Assembly: GCA_030668165.1 (NCBI GenBank)
Contig: DAOUUM010000117.1
Span: 1 to 7,941 of the forward strand
Reading direction: 5' to 3'
Source: Candidatus Heimdallarchaeota archaeon
GTDB taxonomy: Archaea > Asgardarchaeota > Heimdallarchaeia > Heimdallarchaeales > Kariarchaeaceae
DNA: 7,941 nt
Shown: positions 6,224 through 7,941 of the stretch, in pieces
Layout: each line of letters begins with the position of its first letter
Numbering within the stretch: the stretch's first letter is position 1
The notes under the pieces: model-generated
Database searches by the model: none
Told to the model about the DNA's origin: nothing
The model's input: the letters and a program-made list of their open reading frames with translations, nothing else
Made by a program: the position numbers and the translations under genes

Positions 6224-7066
6224 TTAATTGTCTTGTAGGATATCAATTCTCTCTTTTATTTCATCATCCATATTAGTATTGTTTAGCAGTAACATTGTCT
6301 CAAGCACCTCTGATGATGAGATTGTGTGAATGGCCCTACTCCTTACTATTAGATTTTTATCACATCTGGCGATCTCCATCAAGAAATCATTATCATTGAT
6401 AAATTTGACTGCGGTCATCCTTGTGTGTGCAAAATCCGCGGATATGGCAATAAGTTTGAGATATTCTTCGGATCTGATTCGTTCAATTGCCTCCTCTGCA
6501 ACCACATAATCTCCACTCTCAATTGCGATCTCCTTTAAAAGACTCTCATTTTCAATTTTTCTTGCTGAAGCAGCTCTAACCTCTCCATCCTGTGCGTGAA
6601 TAGCTAATTGGATCAAAAGGTCCTCAGAAAGTTTGTTTATCTTCATCTTTCTCATTGCCACTCTTCTTACCCTGTAATCATCCTCAGTTATCACAATATT
6701 GGCAAAAAACTCATCATAAATTGACGGTAAACGTTCCAAGGCAGCTTTTCTAATAGTCCAGTGGGGATCCTGGATTCCCATTAATTTGAATGTATCGCGT
6801 TGCCAATTGGCCAGATTTTCCATTGCAGTGGTACGTACACCATAGTCAACATCATTGAGAGCAGATTGTACTAATACTTCCTGATCCTCAGTTTTCCTTA
6901 TGGCAACACTCCTAATATCTGGATCAAATGCATTCAAGGCAACTTTGGCAAGCAAACCACTATCTTCGAGTCTACACACTGCATTATATCTGTTACCCCA
7001 TTCTAGATCTTCATTCATGGACAAAGAATATAACTTGTGCTGGTCACTATCAGTACTGCCACTCAA
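6224..7066 (-). CDS. HEAT/LRV-like alpha-helical repeat protein
   Basis: A 280-residue, acidic, soluble protein built almost wholly of tandem helical repeats, about nine copies of 26-30 residues between residues 25 and 271. The recurring pattern is VRxxAxxxI, a short polar turn, LLxxIA, then a D-rich turn before the next VR. Examples are VRTTAMENL (77-85), VRAASARKI (163-171) and VRSRAIHTI (241-249). Such solenoids serve as binding scaffolds; no enzymatic domain, cysteine cluster, signal peptide or membrane segment is present. Partners are unknown. The chosen start is a TTG at 7066, which has ggatga upstream and a TATA-like box at about -31. The first ATG, at 7018, would give 264 residues and remove no repeat, so the start is uncertain. 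It lies 99 bases downstream of the PucC-like transporter on the same strand and converges on the DUF123 gene. Prokaryotic HEAT-like proteins include phycobilin lyases, but nothing here points to that specifically. Confidence 0.78.
   Translation of the reverse strand: MSGSTDSDQHKLYSLSMNEDLEWGNRYNAVCRLEDSGLLAKVALNAFDPDIRSVAIRKTEDQEVLVQSALNDVDYGVRTTAMENLANWQRDTFKLMGIQDPHWTIRKAALERLPSIYDEFFANIVITEDDYRVRRVAMRKMKINKLSEDLLIQLAIHAQDGEVRAASARKIENESLLKEIAIESGDYVVAEEAIERIRSEEYLKLIAISADFAHTRMTAVKFINDNDFLMEIARCDKNLIVRSRAIHTISSSEVLETMLLLNNTNMDDEIKERIDILQDN
6254..6994 (-). repeat. About nine tandem 26-residue HEAT/LRV-like protein repeats
   Basis: Within the helical repeat protein, the units begin at about residues 25, 51, 77, 105, 133, 163, 189, 216 and 242. 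Spacings are 26, 26, 28, 28, 30, 26, 27 and 26. Each unit has a conserved Ala in the first helix and a Leu-x-x-Ile/Leu-Ala element in the second, followed by an Asp-rich turn. The copies are well diverged and do not appear as direct DNA repeats, so this is an old solenoid and not a recent expansion. Confidence 0.7.
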
Positions 7067-7090
7067 TTGTTATCATCCTAGTATAGGTGG

Positions 7091-7104
7091 TCTATTTAAT
7101 AAAT
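7091..7104 (-). promoter_or_regulatory. Candidate TATA box of the helical repeat gene
   Basis: On the - strand, atttattaaataga lies centred about 31 bases before the TTG at 7066 and would place the transcript start within a few bases of it. This gives modest support to the TTG start. The match is A+T-rich and not unique. Confidence 0.3.
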
Positions 7105-7165
7105 ACTTGCAAACATAATACTAATAGAGATTTCCTAGGAATTGATGATTATACGCGAATATTCA

Positions 7166-7941
7166 CTAAATTTCTCGTTTCATTAATCTTTCTAGTTTTA
7201 ATATTGGAATGATACATATCATGAAGAAAACAGCCTCAACCAAAAATACTAGTTCAAAGTGATCGTTCGTATTATGTAGGATAATTGCTGCAAGAGTAGG
7301 TGCAAATGATCTTGAAATCGTTTGCATAATTCCAAAGAAAGAAATTAGCATGGCAAGATTCCTCTTGTGCCTTGAAGCAATATCAAGCATATAGGTAACT
7401 CCGGTCACTGCAAATAATCCAGATCCTATACCGAATAATACAACAGCAACGTATAACAGGGGTTCACTGAGCAAATATCCTGAAAAAGCAATTAATATCA
7501 ATCCTGTTGAACCAATGATTTGACCAGATAAAAGAGCCGTTATTTTGTTAAATCGTTTTGCAACAACGGTCCCTAAAGGTGCAAAAATTAGGGTAAGACT
7601 GGCCCACAACATCACCAATGTACCTATTTGATCCGCTTCGAATCCCAATCTATGTATCGCAAAAGGTTCAAGTATCTGGTCCTGCATGAACATTCCGATG
7701 GGATAAAGGAAAAGAAATACAAACATGGGTCTTGAATAGGGTGAGGTAACATCTTCTATAAGTTGATTAAGATGAAATTCAGAGCTGGTATCAATAAGTC
7801 TTTGTTTATCCCTCATGTAAATTAAGGTGACTAACCCTGTGAATAAGAAGGTAGCAAAAATAATTATTGTGAAGGAGGTGAAGAAATCACCTGCAAAGTG
7901 AAGTTCATCTTCTGTTCCCCTTTTAGCAAACAATATTGAAC
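7166..7941 (-). CDS. PucC-like MFS transporter, C-terminal part (N-terminus outside window)
   Basis: The frame is open to the right edge, so only the last 257 residues (seven hydrophobic segments) of an MFS protein of probably 420-470 residues are visible; the N-terminal half lies beyond 7941. The visible part starts in the polar stretch before helix 6, then has the long central loop (MRDKQRLIDTSSEFH) and helices 7-12. The motif MQDQILEPF (7661-7687), followed by LGF and a helix with LWASLTLIFAPLG, closely resembles the QDxLLEPYG signature of PucC / bacteriochlorophyll-delivery (BCD) transporters. GIGSGLFAVTGVTYMLDIA further on fits the GxGxGLFxxxxxxxxxDLA stretch of the same branch. PucC proteins assist assembly of light-harvesting complexes in phototrophs, but non-phototrophic relatives exist and the substrate here is unknown. 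The TTG at 7933 could be mistaken for a start, but helices 1-5 would be missing. It precedes the helical repeat gene by 99 bases on the same strand. Confidence 0.78.
   Translation of the reverse strand, partial: SILFAKRGTEDELHFAGDFFTSFTIIIFATFLFTGLVTLIYMRDKQRLIDTSSEFHLNQLIEDVTSPYSRPMFVFLFLYPIGMFMQDQILEPFAIHRLGFEADQIGTLVMLWASLTLIFAPLGTVVAKRFNKITALLSGQIIGSTGLILIAFSGYLLSEPLLYVAVVLFGIGSGLFAVTGVTYMLDIASRHKRNLAMLISFFGIMQTISRSFAPTLAAIILHNTNDHFELVFLVEAVFFMICIIPILKLERLMKREI

Noticed and set aside
7931..7933. TTG as the start of the right-edge MFS gene
   Set aside because: The frame continues open to the window edge, and this start would leave out helices 1-5, so the gene is taken as cut by the window.

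Overview
The window is an A+T-rich stretch of what looks like an archaeal chromosome. Three things suggest this. TATA-like boxes sit about 20-30 bases before several start codons, good Shine-Dalgarno sites are mostly missing, and one likely terminator is a bare T-run with no stem. The gene families also occur in bacteria, so the domain call is an inference. An Asgard (Heimdall-like) or Thermoplasmatota-related marine or sediment archaeon would fit, but the sequence does not settle it. I found no rRNA, tRNA, CRISPR array, insertion sequence or phage gene. All eight genes appear intact except the last, which the window edge cuts.

Left part (1-2933, + strand): a 12-helix major facilitator transporter is followed by a CPA2-type monovalent cation:proton antiporter. 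A T-run terminator and a TATA-like box lie between them, so they are probably separate transcripts. The antiporter most likely begins at ATG 1638, not at the TTG at 1542.

Central part (2976-5437, - strand): this is the most interesting region. In transcription order it holds a stand-alone rubrerythrin (ferritin-like diiron protein without rubredoxin), a GlpC/HdrD-like protein with two 4Fe-4S motifs and two cysteine-rich CCG domains, and a DUF3501 protein. I recognise this trio as a recurring gene neighbourhood in bacteria. It has no assigned biochemical role that I know of. A reasonable reading is a peroxide or oxygen defence module in which the iron-sulfur protein moves electrons to or from the diiron protein. 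The redox partners are not in this window.

Right part (5631-7941): a DUF123 (GIY-YIG-like) protein with an unusual internal insertion runs + and converges on a protein made almost entirely of about nine 26-residue HEAT/LRV-like helical repeats (-). Upstream of the repeat protein, also on -, is the C-terminal part of a second MFS transporter. It resembles the PucC/bacteriochlorophyll-delivery branch, which would be unexpected in a non-photosynthetic archaeon.
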